Source: Flaccisagitta enflata
Lineage: Eukaryota > Chaetognatha > Sagittoidea > Aphragmophora
Length of the DNA stretch: 64,000 nucleotides
Reading direction: 5' to 3'
Assembly (NCBI GenBank): GCA_965153355.1
Contig: OZ231126.1
Coordinates: 49,042,001-49,106,000 of the forward strand
Shown: positions 42,440 through 54,876 of the stretch, piece by piece
Position numbering within the stretch: position 1 is the stretch's first letter
How the letters are laid out: the number at the start of each line of letters is the position of its first letter
The notes under the pieces: model-generated
Told to the model about the DNA's origin: nothing
Database searches by the model: none
Seen by the model: the letters and a program-made list of their open reading frames with translations, nothing else
Translations under genes and position numbers: made by a program

Positions 42440-43705
42440 CAAAGTATTTACAAAGAGATATATGGAGATATCCAGAAAAAAAAACACAAACAAAAGACTA
42501 AAGTGTAGACACATTCTTGGGATAAAAAAAAACTTATAGACTATGATAGATGGGAGAAAAAAGGTGAGAATGTAAAAACAAAAGATTTACAAAGAGATAT
42601 ATGGAGACATCTTGAGAAAAAAAATAACAAAAACAAAGGACTAAGGTGAGGACACATTCTTGAGATTAAAAAAAAAATTACAGAATATGATAGGAAAAAA
42701 TAGGTGAGGATACAGAAACAAAAGATTTACAAAGAGATATATGGAGACATCTTGAGAGAAAAAAATAACAAAAACAAAAGACTAAGGTGAGCACACAATC
42801 TTGAGATGAAAAAAAAATACAGAATAAAGAAGAAAGAAGAAAACAAAAAGGTGAGCACGCGAAATAATAAAAAAAAGACTAACACAAACAAAAGACTAAG
42901 GTATATATGGAGACATCTTGAGAGAAAAAAATAACAAAAACAAAAGATTAAGGTGAGCACACAATCTTGAGATGAAAAAAAAAACACAGAATAAAGAAGA
43001 TAAGAAAACGAAAAGGTAAGCACGCAAAATAATAAAGAAAAAGACTAACACAAACAAAAGACTAAGGTATATATGGAGATATCTTGAGAGAAAAAAATAA
43101 CAAAAACAAAAGACTGAGGTGAGCACACAATCTTGAGATGAAAAAAAAATACAGAATAAAGAAGATAGAAGAAAACAAAAAGGTGAGCACGCAAAATAAT
43201 AAAAAGAAAAAAACTAACACAAACAAAAGACTAAGGTATATATGGAGACATCTTGAGAGAAAAAAGTAACATAAACAAAAGACTAAGGTGAGCACACAAT
43301 CTTGAGATAAAAAAAAAAAAAACAGAATAAAGAAGATAGAAGAAAACAAAAAGGTGAGCACGCAAAATAATAAAAAGAAAAAAACTAACACAAACAAAAG
43401 ACTAAGATATATATGGAGACATCTTGAGAGAAAAAAATAACATAAACAAAAGACTAAGGTGAGCACACAATCTTGAGATGAAAAAAAAATACAGAATAAA
43501 GAAGATAGAAGAAAATGAAAAGGTGAGCACGCAAAATAATAAAAAGAAAAAAACTAACACAAACAAAAGACTAAGGTATATATGGAGACATCTTGAGAGA
43601 AAAAAATAACACAAACAAAAGACTAAGGTGAGCACACAATCATAAGATGAAAAAAAAAGAATGAAGGAGATAGAAAAAAAAGAAAAGGTGAGCACGCATA
43701 CAAAA
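42440..43705. repeat. 168-bp tandem satellite, about 7 units
   Basis: Landmark GGAGACATCTTGAGA recurs at about 42603, 42743, 42908, 43076, 43245, 43417 and 43582 (spacings 140, 165, 168, 169, 172, 165). Units are A-rich with 'aaaggtgagcacgcaaaataat' and 'aggtgagcacacaatcttgagatg'. The Phe/Leu-rich minus frames are artefacts. Confidence 0.92.
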
Positions 43706-43836
43706 AATAAAAATTAGAAAAAAAAAAAAAAACTTTCCCAGGACTAAGTGGATCTGGCGATCCACAAAAATTGTTGGACCGACTCATTTTACTTCAAACT
43801 AAATTGGAGCCTCTTTACCTTGGAGACTGAGGGTTA

Positions 43837-44170
43837 TGGACGAAAAAGTTAGAGCTGAATTTTTTTCGCGCCGGTTTTCCCTTATGCAGGGAACAATTTT
43901 GGGTCAGATTGACGAGGAATTGGATGATGATGTCTTTGCAAAACTAATAACAGCTTATTTCCATACCGTGTTGAAAGTGCTGAGCAGATCCATGCAAAAG
44001 ATTGAGCTACTGACTCACCTAGGAAAATTTTCGAGTCCAAGTCTACAAAAGACTAAGAGACTAAGTGTAAATTGACTTGAATCAACTTGCGGTTGAAAAA
44101 AAGCTAAGCGTCTCCGACAGACCGACCGACCGACAAAGCGGGGTATAGAGTTGAGTGCACGCGACTAAAA
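43837..44170. mobile_element. GTCGCG-family element fragment, inverse of 36770-37640
   Basis: Shared body in opposite orientation, then GACCGACCGACCGACAAAGC, GGGGTATAGAGTTGAGTGCACGCGACTAAAA. The 79-codon frame within is repeat sequence. Confidence 0.65.
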
Positions 44171-44446
44171 ATTCCGTGCAAAAAGGTTAACATGGAGTTT
44201 GCGAATTTGCGATGCGAATTGGAGAAATGGGATCTGCTTGGGTGAGGATCTGGGCGAAGATGTGGAAACTGCCGATGTGGAAACTGCCGAAAGTGGAGGA
44301 AGAGTATGCCAAAACATAGGAAAAGGTGTGGGATGATTGTGATGAAACTCTTCCTAACCGCCACAAATATGTCAAGACACTTGTAGATATGTCAATCGTG
44401 ACGGTTGGGCAAATTCACATGTGAATACAACGCCCATTCATGGATC

Positions 44447-44451
<5 letters not shown>

Positions 44452-44503
<52 letters not shown>
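44452..44503. repeat. (GA)n microsatellite
   Basis: 26 GA units. Confidence 0.97.
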
Positions 44504-44506
<3 letters not shown>

Positions 44507-44961
44507 ATACATGTACTTGCACAAGATCAAACTGTCTTGGTAACATCAGACTGATAGCCGAGGATTGACCTAATCCTAAGGGCATTTCAGAATATTTTTG
44601 TGTTCTTTAGTAATGGTGAGGTTTTGGTTCATGTAGTCCATCCACTTCATATGTAATCCAACAAAGGCCAACTTTGAACAAAACAGATTGGGCCGTATTG
44701 GCAACACCAGTCCAAAAAAAGGCATGTAATTCAGGCATTGTTTCAAGGGGCATGGGCCACAGGTATCAAAGGCAGCAACATTGGATCGAGCATGGCCATA
44801 TTGGCAATTCCATATCAAGCATGTATTGATTTTAGACATCTTCCAGCCGTGGTGGCACTTCCAGTAACAACAATCATTGACAGGATACAAAAGAGGCAGC
44901 ATGGTAGTCCACAGAGGTTGGCAGTCCAATAGGTATAAGGACATCAGCAGGAGTACCCATA

Positions 44962-45622
44962 CTACTTTCTTGACAAGACAGAACGCATGATTCGTTCACT
45001 TCCCAGCAGAGTGATTTTTACACACATCTCAGTAGATAACTCAGCAGGTATCATTTTCAGGTAATCTGGGAATTTTTCAGAAACCACTCCTAGGCCTCCC
45101 ACCACTACTGGAATGATGACGCATTCACTATCCCACATTTTCCCCAACTCAGCACGCAAGCCACTGTATTTTGTTAGCTTTTCATTTTCCTTTGATAATA
45201 CATTTACATCACTGGGGCAGCTTATATCAATGATGTAAGTTTTTTTAGAAGCTTTATCTCGCAGGACAATATCAGGCCGGTTTGCGCCCACCTGTCTGTC
45301 AGTATTCAAGGTCATATCCCAGAGTAATTCAATATTTTTGTTCAATATTACTTCGGTTGGGTTGTGGAGGTGCCATTTGTTTTCGGTCTGAATGTCATAT
45401 GATTTGCAGAGAGCATGATGTACATACCGGGCCACATTGTTATGCCTTTCTAAATATTCCTTCTTAGCTAGTGGTTCACAGCCAGCTAGAAGATGAGTGG
45501 TAGTTTCACTGTGTTGACCACATATTCGACAGGTATCGGTTAGTCTTGTTCGTAGGATGTTGGCCTCATGCCATCTTGTGAAAATAGCTAATTCCTGTAG
45601 TCCGCAAATGTAGGCTTCTGAT
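44962..45622 (-). CDS. Non-LTR retrotransposon ORF, C-terminal restriction-like endonuclease part (5'-truncated)
   Basis: About 219 residues from SEAYICGLQELAIFTRW to SVLSRK-stop (44964-44962). It contains the CCHC finger CRICGQHSETTTHLLAGC, then LERHNNVARYVHHALC, then the PD-(D/E)xK-type core NRPDIVLRDKASKKTYIIDI followed by SCPSD. These are hallmarks of the C-terminal region of R2/NeSL/Dong-type LINEs with a restriction-like endonuclease, which nick target DNA for target-primed reverse transcription. The reverse transcriptase domain is absent: the frame upstream runs into a (GA/CT)n tract at 45628. The remaining frame is intact. 44540-44960 may be its 3' untranslated region. Confidence 0.85.
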
Positions 45623-45627
45623 TGAGA

Positions 45628-45681
45628 GAGAGAGAGAGAGAGAGCGAGAGCGAGAGCGAGAGGGAGAGGGAGAGCGAGAGC

Positions 45682-45723
<42 letters not shown>

Positions 45724-45745
45724 GCGAGAGCGAGAGAGCATTACA
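45628..45745. repeat. (GA)n tract with GAGC variants
   Basis: GA array, GAGCGA units at 45648-45690, GACA units near 45705-45722. Abuts the truncated LINE frame. Confidence 0.95.
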
Positions 45746-45779
45746 TTCTTGTGTGACATCCTTGCGGTTGAAAAGTGCC

Positions 45780-45965
45780 GAGAAATGATAGGAACAGGCA
45801 TGACGGACGAATGGACGGACAGACGGACTTACAAATGGACAGATGGACAGACGGATGGACGGATAGACGGACGGACGGACGGACGGACGGATGGATGGAC
45901 AGATGGACGGACGGACAGGCCTCCTCATAGAGATGCGTTCCTGATGGACGCATCCAAAAATGGTT
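45780..45965. repeat. (GGAC)n repeat with GATGCGT end
   Basis: GGACAGACGGAC array 45800-45918, then 'cctcatagagatgcgttcctgatggacgcatcc'. Family with 33640-33720 and 41160-41300. Confidence 0.75.
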
Positions 45966-46294
45966 CTCAGTTGGCTGAGGCAATGATGCAAAAATATACG
46001 AGCAGTTAGGCAGCGTGAAGGCTAACGTTTGCCCATCAACCCGGAGTGATGGACTCACAAAATCGACAAAATACAGAATAGAGATAATACAGAATCCCGC
46101 ATGGAATACGCGCTTACGCGCGTACACAAATGTACATGCACAAGCACAAGCAGTATTTCGCTAAAATGCACTTTTATGTGCGAAAAAAGATAGCAAATGA
46201 AAGTACTTTCGAAGGTTTTTTTTTATACCAAATGAAAGTACCATAAAAGGGCTTTTCTAGGTTTTTACTTTTAACCATTTTGAAGTGTGTCTTC

Positions 46295-46545
46295 TGAGTC
46301 GCGTAAGCGTGACTCTAAAACCCGCTATGTTGGCATAGGTTTGGTTAGCTTTTTTCATCGCTGCCCCTGCCCATCCGCACGGGTATCCGGCATTTCTAGT
46401 CGCAGACAGGCGACTCTACACCTTGCCTCGTCGATCGGTACGTCGGTAACAAATATTTCTGAATTTCGAGCGGTTTTTGCGTTACGGCCCCTGCCCAACC
46501 GTCCGCGACTGTCTTGCCGTGTATCCGGCCTTGTTTTGAAGTTAT
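46295..46545. repeat. GTCGCG-family fragments (two)
   Basis: GAGTCGCGTAAGCGTGACTC and 'cccctgcccatccgcacgggtatccgg', followed by AGTCGCAGACAGGCGACTCT, GTCG array, GTCCGCGACTGT and ATCCGGCCTTGTT. Confidence 0.65.
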
Positions 46546-46659
46546 GAGCTACTTGAGATAAAGACGTATATACGATCCAAAGAAATCAGCGAATTACTCT
46601 GTAAAAGAAGACGCGCAAAAAGAAAAAAAAGGAAATTCACGACTTTTATTTGAAGTTAT

Positions 46660-46881
46660 GAGCGACGCGACGTTAGCGAAAAACAAGAGGAAAGACGACG
46701 ACGAAGACGATGAAAGGCGTTGTTGACGAAAACGACGACGATGACGACGATGACGATGACGACGAAGACGACGATGACAGCGGTGGCAGCTACTATGGAA
46801 ATGAAGGCGATCATGGTGATGACAATGACAAAGACGATGATAGCGATAAGTACGACGATAGGAATAATCGCGACGACAACT
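46660..46881 (+). other. Acidic open frame (GAC/GAT-rich), probably not a gene
   Basis: ATG at 46711 opens a frame of about 56 Asp-rich codons ending at 46881 (DDDDDEDDDDSGGSYYGNEG-like). Composition resembles the acidic insert of the transposase but no other domain is present. Likely an imperfect trinucleotide repeat. Confidence 0.25.
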
Positions 46882-47205
46882 AGGGGCCCCTAATACTCAA
46901 ATTGGGATCATCAATCAAGGTTTATAAAACAAAAGAGAGTAAAAGCATTTGCGAAGTTGAAAGATGTATTCATGTTTGTCTAAAAAAGCGTTGTAGCTTA
47001 TTAAAATCTTTTTGAATAAAGTGTTCTTTAATTCTTTTTACTACTCGAATCTTTTTTTGTAAATCTGAGTAAAAAATCTTATTTTAAATTCTTTTGACCA
47101 TTAACAATGCTTTGTAGGCCCCTCTGGGGCCCCCCATGAGTTTGTGGGGCCCCGTCAATCATTGACGAATGTTATACCATCTCAATGCCCCTGACCCTTT
47201 GCAAG

Positions 47206-47475
<270 letters not shown>

Positions 47476-48044
47476 ATTAAGGGCCGTAGGCCATAGGAGA
47501 TCGTGCGCGAGAGCACCTCCAGACCCCATGGATGCAGAATTCTGAATCCATGGTCACCACTACCCATGAAATCACTCCCTCCTCAAACTCTCTCTTGGGT
47601 GTAAGAGGAAGAGAATTTGTGGAGGACCTTTGGAGGACCTCTTCCTCTTCCAATATGAGGGCAAATCTGAATTCATCTATCAATATTGACCATGAAATCA
47701 TTTTGGATTTTTACATTGAGGTGCTTGGAGGAGGCAATATAAGCAATGGAACCATGATTTGTTATAAGATGAACCAAGATGAAATAAGATGGACAGCCAC
47801 TTGAACCAAGATGGTGTGCCAGGCATTATCAGTCTTTAGAAATTAATGACAATTTGTGAAAGTCAACTTGCTAAAAAAAAAAATGGCAGATGAATTCATG
47901 GTAAAAAAGTAACTGTAAATGCATGATTTGATAAAGCTTGTCCCAACCTCATCTGCGGAGAGCTCTCCAAGTCTCGGAGAGTGCCAGGAGAGCTCTCAAA
48001 CTCTCAGAGAGCTCTCCAGCTCTCCTAAAGCCCACGGCCCTCAC

Positions 48045-48925
<881 letters not shown>

Positions 48926-49329
48926 AAAAGAAACTTTAACATCGTCCATGGAAATCACAACGCGACGCCTTTAAAGTAAGGTGGGAAAAATAAAGAAAAG
49001 TAAAGAAAATAAAGAAATGTAAACGAAGAAGGGGAAAAAAAGCAGGAAACGCGTTCGATTTATCGGAAACGCAACATCTTGAAGAAAATACAGCACCCTT
49101 AAAGTAAAAGGGTCCAGGGTCCAGGGTTTTGGTGCCAGACTGTTGGGGGTTGACATGACCGCCGCCCTGGCTCCTTTTGTTACATTATTTTCACCTTCAG
49201 TCTTCCACCTATTAAGTCTCCACCTCTGTCTACCGACAAAGATACGGAGATGCATATTTTCACCACCTATCGTTACTAACTTACTATCCAGCATAACTTA
49301 TCTCTTGTGTTAATTCTTCCAGATTTTAT

Positions 49330-50640
49330 TTTTTACTTAACTTATGCCTTTCAGTCTCAAGGGTTTATCCCATGATGGTTGATTCCTTCAGTGGACGAAT
49401 TTAGACTAGTTATTTATCATCGTTGCGTTATTTAAATGACACACTGACAAATGACTGACTTGACTACAGGGTGTACCGCGCCGACTGTGACAAAAGAAAA
49501 TGACACAACTATGCTTCTAGAAATGGTAAATAAAATTTGAAAACAGTTTCAGAAACCCCTTTGAAAACGATTTTTTGCTGTTTTGTTCATAGTCTCTGAG
49601 GAATGACTACTTTTTGTCAAGATCAAATAAGATACAGCAGCGTTTTTCCATATTTCAGAAGAAAATTAATGATTTTTAAGGGTTTTTGCACTACTAACCT
49701 ATATATCCTCTGAGAGAATTTAGAAAAAATAGTAAATTTGGACTTAAATTATTGCCGATTCAATATAGATTTTAGATGCACTCAATTTTTTTTTTCAGAT
49801 ATAAGCATTTGGACCAGTTTAGGCGATTCAAAAGACTCATCTTTTTTAAGCAACACTTTGAAAGTGGCAAAGAAAACACATATTGCATGAGCTGATATGC
49901 TTTGATTAGATGTGTTCCAACAATTTCGTTAATTTCATCAAATTAGCTTTGATATGAGTCTAATCCCACTGATTTAGCTGAATTTGTTTTGAAATGACAC
50001 TGAATTAAAAATGAAAGGTTCAACTGCATTAATGTTGCAAAAATTGCAAAAATACACTTTTTTAAAATAAATGTTTTTTTAATGCATCTTAAAGAGGGTC
50101 AAAAAAGATAGAAGGTCAAAACCAATCAAAGCAAGATAAAATCGTTTTTACAGAGCTTCAAAACACTCTTTTCAGATTCAATTTATCATATTCCAATGCA
50201 GAATTACATCGTTTTCTTTGGTCACTTTTGGCGGGGTACACCCTGTATTTATTCCCGCATTCTGTTGTTGCTTATTTAAAGGACTCACTGACAACTGACT
50301 GACCAAGCTAATTATTCCCGCGTTCTTTTCTAGTTTCAAGGGCCTGGACCTATGGTGGTTGATTCCTTAACTTAAGTGGACGAATTTAGAATAGTTGTTT
50401 ATTCTCGTTTCGTTGAATATTTAACTCACTACTAACTTACTGACTATACTATTTATTTCGGTGCCTGTTTTGATTTCTAGTCATTTTGTTTGTTGCCACC
50501 AGCAGAATTTAGAATAGGTATTTATTCTCGTTTTGATGACCATTTAAATGACTCACTTCTACCTGACTGACAATACTATTCATTTCCGCGCCTGTTTTAA
50601 TTTCTATTCATAATGAGTGTTGCCTCCAGCTTGCGTCTTA
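49330..50640. repeat. 110-170 bp tandem units interrupted by a MITE
   Basis: 'ggtggttgattcctt..agtggacgaatttagantag..tttattctcgtt' recurs at about 49372-49435, 50352-50415, and degenerately 50505-50540, with 'ttcccgcgttctt..tagttt' elements. The MITE at 49467-50245 splits the array. Confidence 0.7.
49467..50245. mobile_element. TA-flanked MITE (779 bp)
   Basis: TIRs CAGGGTGTACCGCGCC and, inverted, CAGGGTGTACCCCGCC, with TA at 49465-49466 and 50246-50247; the next bases (TGACNAAAGAAAA) also match. AT-rich interior, no coding. Confidence 0.85.
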
Positions 50641-50810
50641 CATGGTTATGACTTTAGTACCAACATACTGACTCAGGGCTTTTATTTATCACTGATTCAT
50701 TGCTTTATCGACCGGGATTTGATCGGAATAGAAATTTTGGTGCCTAAATGAGTCTCCAACACAAGAGAGAAGTACTACATTCTATCTTGGTCGGTAATAA
50801 ATGAACAAGC

Positions 50811-50824
50811 AAACACACACACAC

Positions 50825-50862
<38 letters not shown>

Positions 50863-50885
50863 CCCCACACACACACACACACACT
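50811..50885. repeat. (CA)n microsatellite
   Basis: CA array with CACCTA and CCCCCC interruptions. Confidence 0.95.
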
Positions 50886-51072
50886 TTATTTGTAGCATGG
50901 ATTTTTCTTTCCCGTGAACCCTTTTTACCCAGATAGCCGTCGACCTCACTGAGACTCTTTTGCGGAAGGTTCCACACATTCCAATGGGAGCTAAGCAGTC
51001 AGGAAATATGCAACGGAATAATTCATTTTAATTATAGAGGAACTAGTCCAAAAGGTCCAAGAGGAAGGGCGA

Positions 51073-51574
<502 letters not shown>

Positions 51575-51956
51575 ATGATGGCCGAAATCATAAACCATTT
51601 GATGACCCATCATCCGTCCCTAATGGTGCTTACCATAACCGGAAAAGGGCCTGTACCAAGGCGGGGACAAGTGGAGATATGGACACTAAACCCGCAACTA
51701 AAAGTGTCTCAATCAAGGCCGGAACTAAGTGAAGATATGGTCACTAAACTGAACGATGTTCCCATCCATGGCAACTGAACTAGTCATCAGTGACGCGTAA
51801 GGAAGCTTAGTCACATAACATCTGTTCAATGTCAAACGTCATAATGCATGAATGACCAATAGTAGGTTTCCCTCTAATAGCGCTGGAGTACCCTTTATTG
51901 GATATTCATACTCTTTGACTATTACTATGGAACAGAGTAGCGTTTATTGCTTATAA

Positions 51957-52147
51957 CAAGGCCGAATACACGGCTACGGAAGTCGCGTGCGGGTGGGCAG
52001 GAACAGTTATAAAAAAGGCTATTTAAGTGATTGGGCAGGAGCAGCAACGCAAAAACCGCTAGTAAACGCCAAAAAAAAGCTAACGGCTACCGACGGACCG
52101 ACCGACCGACATAGCGGGTCATAGTGTCGCGTAGCACGCGACTAAAA
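51957..52147. mobile_element. GTCGCG-box repeat, full short form (191 bp)
   Basis: Best intact short copy: ACAAGGCCGAATACACGGCT, AGTCGCGTGCGGGTGGGCAGG, AACGCCAAAAAAAAGCTAAC, CCGACCGACCGACATAGCGG, GTCGCGTAGCACGCGACTAA. Confidence 0.85.
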
Positions 52148-53292
52148 ACGCTAATTCAATGAAATCTTTTATCGCACTTCTCTCATATTGTTGTCGAATA
52201 CGCGAGATCGCCTTTTCATGAACTTGATCTGATTTTAGACCCAATGAAATTGGTGGCGTCCTTTGCTTCTCCAAGGCGTCCATACGCTTTTTGATACCGT
52301 TTCTAAGGCAATGTGTCAATAAAATGCATTTGGTCTCTTTGACCTTTTGCCCTTTCACCTTCAAGGTCATTCCATCTCAGCCATTCCCATCGCATCGGCG
52401 AAATGTTTAACCCTATTTTGGGTTTGTTTCCGCTGACGAGAATGGTCGTGATTATTCTCGTTAATTCGTTTGTCTCTATCTTTGTCTCATTTCTCTTTAA
52501 TTCTTTTGTTTCTATCTTTATCTCTTCAAAGCGTGTTTCCGCTGACGACAGCGATCGTGATTATTCTCGTTAATCGCATTCGCAGCGTGAAAACAGAATA
52601 TATATTTCTAACTTAAAACTATACTTTGATGGAATAAGCGGAGTGAGTGAGCGAACCCATGATAGGAATAAGCAGGCAGACCCAGCACAACAAAATAAAG
52701 CTCTTGGGAGCAAAGTGGGCAGTGTGAGCGAACGAACATGACGAGGGAATGATTATGCAGTTGTCGGCGTGTAGAGCAAGGCCAAATGATTTGTCCTATT
52801 TCTTTGCCTGGCAAACAACCATGACGAACGCATTTTGTCATTTTGTCAATCTGGTAGATGAAGGAAGTGCGACTGGGAGGTGGAACGGGTCAACTCTGTA
52901 CACGGAGTTACTGGGTCCCCTAAGCTTTTGGGCCCTAGTGGGAGCCCTGATACTCTCTGATGAGGTTGCATTAGAATTGTGCTTTTTAGATAAAGGGGTC
53001 CCCAAAGGAGCTTTAAACGGGAACTTCAAGTAGCCCAATATGATTCCCCTTTATAGCGCGGAAGTATTCTTTTAAATCTTTAATTATGCATACACATTTA
53101 AGGAAAACAAGGGATACTAACATGATGTATCACTCTTGTTTGATACTTCCCTTTTAAGTCTCAGAAGGCCAGCTCTATGGTCCATCGGTAAACCAGTCAG
53201 TCTGTCAGTCAGTTTATCGGTCCATCAATCCGTTGGTCATGAACACCTTTTTTTGGTGCGTAATGCCCCTGTTCAGTGTCCAACCATCCGGG

Positions 53293-54265
53293 ACTACCAG
53301 TAATGGCGACTGTCGCCGTGAGGAAAAAAGTTGTAAGCATTGGTCATTTTTCACCAAGCGCAATTATAAATTGATTACTCTGAAAATCAATACAATTAAG
53401 CCAAATGAGCTAGATGAGCTAAAATACTCAAAATCACTCAACCAGATAACCATCTATGCTCACTGATATGCTTTTTTGTATTTGCATGCTCAATCAAAAC
53501 ATTCATTTATCCATCCTAAGACTAAGCTTAAGGAGCTAGAATACTGTACCATTTTTCACCAAGAGCAATTGCATGTATTGATTGCTCTGAAAATCAATAG
53601 AAGTAAGCCAAATGAGCTAGATGAGCTGAACTACTCAAAATCACTAAACCAGATAACCAGCTATGCTCACTGACATGCTTTTTTGTATTTGCATGCTCAA
53701 TAAGAACATTTGTTTATTCACCCTATTTAAAATAAGAAAAAAATACTGAGCTAATGAGCTAGAACACTATAAAACATCATCACAGATTAGCATCTCTGCT
53801 CGCTGACATGCTTTCTTATATCTGCTTGCTTAAACATTTATCAAATATTTGTTGATTTATAGCATTTAAGAAAAAAAAGATTGAGCTTAATGAGCTAAAT
53901 GAGCTAAAATGCTCAAAAACACCCTTACAGATGAGCAGCTATCCACATAAACATGCCCAAACAAACAAAAATACACTCCTTTATTGATCCTACTCAAAAT
54001 CATAAAAAATTGAAAAAAATCCCATTTGAATTTTTCGTAAATGAATCTTTAAAAACTCATAACGCAAAAAATGTTTGTCGTAGAGTATTCTGCTTGGCGC
54101 CAAATGAAAGAGAATTATCAAATTCACTTACTCTATCAATTCTGTTCAAGGGTGCAATTAGCTAGATGAGTTCCCCAACTTTCGCATAAGAAAATAAAAA
54201 AACATATTTCTCTCGATAATGTCAAAAAGTAGAAGACTGACTTCAACATATTTCCCGATTAGAGT
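53293..54265 (+). repeat. Interspersed repeat, direct paralogue of 515-1400
   Basis: Same landmarks in the same order as 515-1400, with more internal units. Divergence is moderate with indels. Confidence 0.7.
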
Positions 54266-54876
54266 GTTCCTAGTCATTCTTTTTTCCCAACCCTAAATTT
54301 CCTCTTTCCACCCTCTTCCCATCTGTTCTGACATTTTTCTTCTGTGACGTTCCATTAGGATTGGATTGAAATTGTCAAAAACATTACGGAACAAAATTGC
54401 CATGGAAAACTTCTCAAACACACCCTTCCATTTTCTCCTACGCTATTCTTCTCTTTTTTTCTTTCTTCTCTCTATGTTCCCCCATGTCTTGTTTCCTTTT
54501 GTTTTCCTTCTAAGATGAGATGCTCGAGGTTGCTCGGGGTTGCTCGGGGTTGATCGGGGTTGCTCGGGGTTGCTCAGGGTTGCATTGTTCACTTTTAATT
54601 GTAATGATGTATACAGAAGCAATGATATTACAGTGAGAGGGGTAGTCGAAATCACTAGCACCCCTACCTGTAGCTCAGATGATCAATACCACAAGGGTAT
54701 CAAAGGTGGTTGCCGATAGCTTATCTCAATACAATTCCCGCCATCGAGGCGATTTTGTAATCTCAACCTAGTTTTCGAGATACAGCTCTTTTTAGGGCGA
54801 AAATCAGCCATTTTAAGAAGTGTTGGATTTAGCCCTTTTATGACCATTTTCTATAGAATGAGAAGGAAATTTAAAC

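Noticed and set aside
42727-43695. Serial hydrophobic frames (MLTFSFS..., LSLLFVLVFF...) resembling membrane proteins
   Set aside because: They repeat with the 168-bp satellite unit; A-rich satellite read on the T-rich strand gives Phe/Leu.
46711-46881. Acidic 56-codon frame as a small nuclear protein gene
   Set aside because: Composition is explained by GAC/GAT repeats; no promoter, intron or domain evidence.
52749-53033. 94-codon frame with a hydrophobic stretch (LLGPLSFWALVGALILSDEV)
   Set aside because: No splice context, start support or recognisable family; flanking sequence is repeat-like.
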